The notes under the pieces are model-generated. The model was not told the origin of the DNA and ran no database searches. It saw nothing but the letters and a program-made list of their open reading frames with translations. Shown one piece after another: positions 60,497-64,000 of a DNA stretch of 64,000 bases (positions within the stretch are counted from its first letter, which is position 1; the number at the start of each line of letters is the position of its first letter). Source of the stretch: Leishmania martiniquensis (taxonomy: Eukaryota; Euglenozoa; Kinetoplastea; Trypanosomatida; Trypanosomatidae); NCBI RefSeq assembly GCF_017916325.1, contig NC_090149.1:126501-190500 (forward strand), in the 5' to 3' direction. Both the position numbers and the translations under genes were made by a program.

Positions 60497-62179
60497 TCAC
60501 GCCTGGGACACAGACATACTGGGGGGATGTGTCTCCGCCACAGCGCCCATTGCTTCCAGCACCTCCATCAGCTGTCCGCACTTCTTCTCCAGCTGCGCAA
60601 CCCGGTCACTCCACTGCGCTATCTCTGCCGTCACCGCTGCTGCCGCCGTGCCGCCGCTACTCGTCGAGGATGCCTGTTGCGCCGTGCCGACGGGCTCTAG
60701 CAAGTCACCCGGGAGAACAATAATAGACTCGATGTCGCGGCGCGAAAGAGATGAGGCCAGCACATCACGGTCACGCAAGGCGAGGTACACGCGATCTACA
60801 TCCTTTATGCGTTGCAGTTGCCGCGCCGCCTTTTCCTTGAGCTGCAGGTACGCATTATACTGATACTCCGAGAGCCCCGTCAGGGGATGAATTTTCGTCT
60901 CGTGGAGCGAGCGCTCCGCGTCCTTCAGCTGCTGACGTGTGCGGCGCAGCGCGGCGATCATGTGGGTCAAGATCCACGATAAGGCCAGTATGTAGATCCT
61001 CTGCTTCAAGGACGGTGCATGCGGCCCGACCTTTCGTGCCCTGTGGAAATGCCAGGCCATCTGGATGACACGGGCAGAGCGGCCGCGCAGGCGGTGCGCG
61101 AGTTCGTGGCACTCCATCAACGTCAGCATGTTGTGCGACCGGTCTGACGCCTGCAGCAGTGAGTACAGGGTGATGATGAGGAATGCCATGATGACGTAGC
61201 TCGAGATCCAGGCGGTGAAGACGACGGCGCGGCCCGAGAGCGTGGAGGGGGTGATGTCGCCGTACCCCAACGTCGCCAGCGACTGGAAGGAGAACCAGAG
61301 GGCATCACCGAGGGAGAGGTGCTGTGTGCGGGCGAACAGGCAGCCGACCGTCAACCATACAAATACCACCACCGTCACCACAACGCGCGTCTTGTGGTGC
61401 AGAAGCCCCGTTCGAATCAGGAAGGAGGTGGAAAGGGGCAGGTCGCTGATAGCGGACATGGCGCGACAAAAGGTGCGGTACACGTACACGGCGTTGTTCA
61501 GGTACACGACGACAGAGTAGAGGCGCAGAAAGATGAAGTAGTTTAGCAGCTCAAAGAACTGCTTGCCGACCAGGACGATAGGGGGGGTTTGGATGTTCCA
61601 CAGCACGAGCTCCACCACCATGTGGAAAAAGTGCGGTGATGTGAAGATGTTGCGCTGCTCGAAGAGCAGATTTGTCACACCAGAGAGCTGCGCCTTGACG
61701 TGATATGCCTTGCTAATGACGAGGGTGGTCGCCTGGGAGACGACAAAAATCGTGCTGTTCACCAGAGTCGCTGACTTGCCTACACTCAGGAGTGAGAGAA
61801 TGAAGACGGCAATGGAGAGCATCGCCTGAACGCCGCGCAGCCAGCGGTGGTACACCGCGAGGACCTCGAGGCTCGCCAGCTCCCTGGCTACCACATTTGC
61901 CGGCGCCTTCTGGTAGCGGACGTCGATGTACAAATCATCTCTCAGGAAGTGTTTGATACGATGACCGAGAAGTCGCGGCCCTTTTGTGATGGTGCGCCTC
62001 ATACTCGTCAAGGTACTGCGACGCTGCTTCGACACGATGGTGGTGCCATCAGGAGTGGCGGCGGCGGCGGCCGCCGCCGCGAACGAGCTGGGCCGCCGCT
62101 CATCTGATGACGCGGCCGCAGGTGGAAGGACGATGTCACGATCGCCCGCAGCGGGCTTCGAAGACGCTCCAGAGATCAT
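60497..62179 (-). CDS. SK-like calcium-activated potassium channel, canonical filter
   Basis: The predicted protein has 560 residues. It has a Ser/Ala-rich cytosolic N-terminus with a 9-Ala run, then six hydrophobic spans (about 119-136, 138-157, 183-200, 207-229, 264-283, 315-343). The pore loop (about 288-312) contains LATLGYGDITPS, with the intact filter T303-L-G-Y-G-D308. An IQ-like calmodulin-binding segment, SARVIQMAWHFHRARK (about 368-383), follows the last span, the placement seen in SK channels and in described trypanosomatid Ca2+-activated K+ channels. Coiled-coil segments lie near 405-430 and 515-550. ATG 62179 is used; the frame extends 17 codons upstream to a TTG, but a splice acceptor at 62234-62235 leaves no in-frame ATG there. 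It probably opens a K+ pathway in response to Ca2+-calmodulin; cellular location is not evident. Confidence 0.9.
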   Translation of the reverse strand: MISGASSKPAAGDRDIVLPPAAASSDERRPSSFAAAAAAAATPDGTTIVSKQRRSTLTSMRRTITKGPRLLGHRIKHFLRDDLYIDVRYQKAPANVVARELASLEVLAVYHRWLRGVQAMLSIAVFILSLLSVGKSATLVNSTIFVVSQATTLVISKAYHVKAQLSGVTNLLFEQRNIFTSPHFFHMVVELVLWNIQTPPIVLVGKQFFELLNYFIFLRLYSVVVYLNNAVYVYRTFCRAMSAISDLPLSTSFLIRTGLLHHKTRVVVTVVVFVWLTVGCLFARTQHLSLGDALWFSFQSLATLGYGDITPSTLSGRAVVFTAWISSYVIMAFLIITLYSLLQASDRSHNMLTLMECHELAHRLRGRSARVIQMAWHFHRARKVGPHAPSLKQRIYILALSWILTHMIAALRRTRQQLKDAERSLHETKIHPLTGLSEYQYNAYLQLKEKAARQLQRIKDVDRVYLALRDRDVLASSLSRRDIESIIVLPGDLLEPVGTAQQASSTSSGGTAAAAVTAEIAQWSDRVAQLEKKCGQLMEVLEAMGAVAETHPPSMSVSQA

Positions 62180-62233
62180 CGCCGAGTGCACGGACGCGTA
62201 CCTGTGTGTTGGTGCATATATGTGTGTCAACGG

Positions 62234-62235
62234 CT
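62234..62235 (-). promoter_or_regulatory. predicted spliced-leader acceptor for the canonical channel
   Basis: On the minus strand CCCTCTCCCCTTCCCTTCCT is followed directly by AG, leaving a leader of about 54 nt before ATG 62179. Confidence 0.65.
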
Positions 62236-64000
62236 AGGAAGGGAAGGGGAGAGGGCTGAGATGGTGAAGTGCGGTCTGCGCCATTGGAAGATGAGGCGGG
62301 AACCCGTCTCAGCAGCCGTGCGCTTCTCTGCGCGTACCGTGCACATGTGCCCACGTTGGAAGTGGGGAGGAGGGGGTAGAGAGGGCGGGAGACACGCAAA
62401 AAAGGGATAAACGATGACGCGCAACGGCCCGAATAGAGGAGATTGTGCTTCTGTGCAATGCGTCCACTGCGTGGGCGAGCGCACCGACGATGACACACAC
62501 ATCCGTACGCATACACACACACACACACAGCCGCAGCGCACCTGTCTCTGCTTGCACCACGGCCAAATCCGTGTCTTCTAGGGCGAACACAGTCTGCCGT
62601 TCAACCAGGGTGCACCTCTAGCGAGCCCCTTTCCTGGCCTTCCCGGCATTCGCACTGCGCGGGTCGACGCAAGACGAACCTGGGCAGGCTCCCTCCCTCG
62701 ATCCAAGCGCGCGCACGCTCAGGGTCTTACTCCACGGCCCGAAGCGGCCGCCTCAATTGTGCCACTACTAGGTGTGTGTGCGTAGGTGGTCCGGGCCTTT
62801 GACGCTTGAGCTCTTGCAGGAGTGTACCAGGCTTAGACCAGTGCCGTCTGAGACCCTGCACCCTGCCCTGTGTGCCATGAATGCCCATCCCACTCACCTG
62901 CCCCGAGCCGCAGCATTTCATACTATGGCACTGGGACACCCCACATGGGAGTGGGGGGGAGGGAGGGGAGAGTCCATGGCGTGATCCGGTGCGTTCCCGT
63001 CATGCTTCGGGCATCTGTGCCTCATCAGCCCCCCGGCCAAGTCTAGGGAATGCCGCGCGCTTTGCCCCCATGCACTTTGGGAGCTGACCCGGTTTGCGTC
63101 TCACCGCGCCTTTTCGACCCATTCCACGTGCACTTCAGACCTCTGGACGCTCCGCTGTGGATGTGCCGCACCACGCTGACTGTGGCCTGCTTTAGAATAA
63201 TGCGGCTGTCGAGGCAACAGGGCTGGTGTGGGCAGAGGGGCTGCCTTCTCTGCCGTTCGCGCAGCGCACAGAGGATTCCTGTTTGAACCGAAAAAGATGA
63301 GCAGGCAGCTGCCATTTGGGCGTTAAAGTGGAGAGGGGCACACACACAGAGAGAGAGCGAGCGAGCGAGACGAGCAACGAGAGCAACTAAAAGGGGTAGA
63401 GGGCCGATGTGCTCCCCGCATCACAGACGAAGAGGCAGCACGACAGGCATGGGGTTGGCGCACGGGTCTGTGTTGGTTGTGAGGGAAGGCAGGGCGTCTT
63501 CCCAGCCCCACACAAAATCCCAAGGGAGGGATAGGATGAAGCGGTGACTCTGTGAGCGCGACTGCTTCACAAATGAAGAGAGGGGAGAAAGAAAGAAAGA
63601 GAGAGAAGTGCGCAGACATGACATGCACACCACATCAGAGAGCAGTATACATAAAGCATGAAAAGCTGCGTTGAAGAAGTCGCGCGCGAATGCCTGTGAG
63701 GCACGGCATTAAGAGAGGAGCCGGGTGGGCGGTCAACGACCACGCTGCATGATGCATCCCCTCAGGTAACAGGAAAAGGCTAAGACCGCTTGAAAGTGTA
63801 AGCGTGAGAGAGAGTGAAGACGTTCAGCTTCGAGCTGCAGGCAATAGACCCCCAGCCGAGGGGGTACTGCTTGCTCCCTCCCCCCCGCACCTTTTTTTTC
63901 ATAAAGCACACCCATGACATTCCGCATGGGCAGAGTTTCCTCCATGCACACATGACCACTCGGAGGACGTCGATGCCTGCGTGGCGACAGCAGCAAAAGG
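62236..64000. other. right-edge spacer with a possible degenerate element
   Basis: No intact gene is seen. A (CA)n tract lies at 62513-62529. Between about 62600 and 63300 the minus strand holds broken protein-like segments (for example TLLQELKRQRPGPPTHTHLV near 62765-62830, and SVVRHIHSGASRGLKCTWNG near 63120-63180) and a G-rich patch at 62942-62971. This is compatible with a SIDER-type degenerate retroposon in the 3'UTR of a minus-strand gene lying beyond 64000, but I cannot confirm it. The remainder to 64000 is purine-rich or mixed spacer. Confidence 0.4.

Noticed and set aside
1..64000. CRISPR arrays, bacterial operons, ribosomal RNA genes, spliced-leader RNA genes
   Set aside because: No regularly spaced direct repeats, no Shine-Dalgarno-led gene strings, and no recognisable rRNA or spliced-leader sequence; the genome style is eukaryotic.

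Overview
The window looks like nuclear DNA of a trypanosomatid, most probably Leishmania or a close relative in the Leishmaniinae. The evidence is GC-rich intronless genes, long spacers full of (GT)n/(CA)n tracts, a polypyrimidine tract followed by AG upstream of most starts (the trans-splicing pattern), two long same-strand gene arrays, and recognisable kinetoplastid proteins (amastin-like proteins, a CET1-type RNA triphosphatase, SK-type K+ channels). I could not assign a species or chromosome. CDS coordinates include the stop codon. Starts were placed on ATG codons, often downstream of a longer open frame that runs back through the splice-acceptor region.

Left array, plus strand, 1-31406. 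In order: a decayed coding-like island (about 1539-3028), a double MATH-like protein, an unidentified 194-residue protein, the nucleolar SSU-processome protein UTP25, a DZIP1/Iguana-like zinc-finger protein, a Cet1-type mRNA cap triphosphatase, an AIF/FSP1-like FAD oxidoreductase, a second decayed island (about 20950-23130), NudC, a cystathionine beta-lyase-like PLP enzyme, and a membrane UDP-glycosyltransferase that ends the array.

Convergent strand-switch region, 31407-40286. About 8.9 kb contains no credible intact gene. Its inner 6.6 kb has unusual composition: plus strand C/A-rich on the left and T/G-rich on the right, turning over near 35.0 kb. This is the expected place for transcription termination.

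Right array, minus strand, 62179-40287. Read from the right: an SK-like K+ channel with a canonical filter, a second SK-like channel with a broken filter, a HYPK-like NatA-associated protein, a delta-9-type desaturase fused to cytochrome b5, an SH3/coiled-coil protein, and two amastin-like membrane proteins. The two amastin-like genes share a 771-bp core that reads identical. More decayed coding-like sequence lies at about 45870-48100 and possibly at 38820-39310 and 62600-63300.

The genes do not form one pathway, as is normal for trypanosomatid arrays. The functional pairings I would point to are the two adjacent K+ channel subunits, the duplicated amastin-like proteins, and the co-translational factors HYPK and NudC. 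The observations I find most worth checking are the filter-mutant channel beside its canonical paralogue, the mirrored composition of the strand-switch region, a 13-bp hairpin that contains the predicted CET1 start codon, and the terminal UDP-glycosyltransferase.
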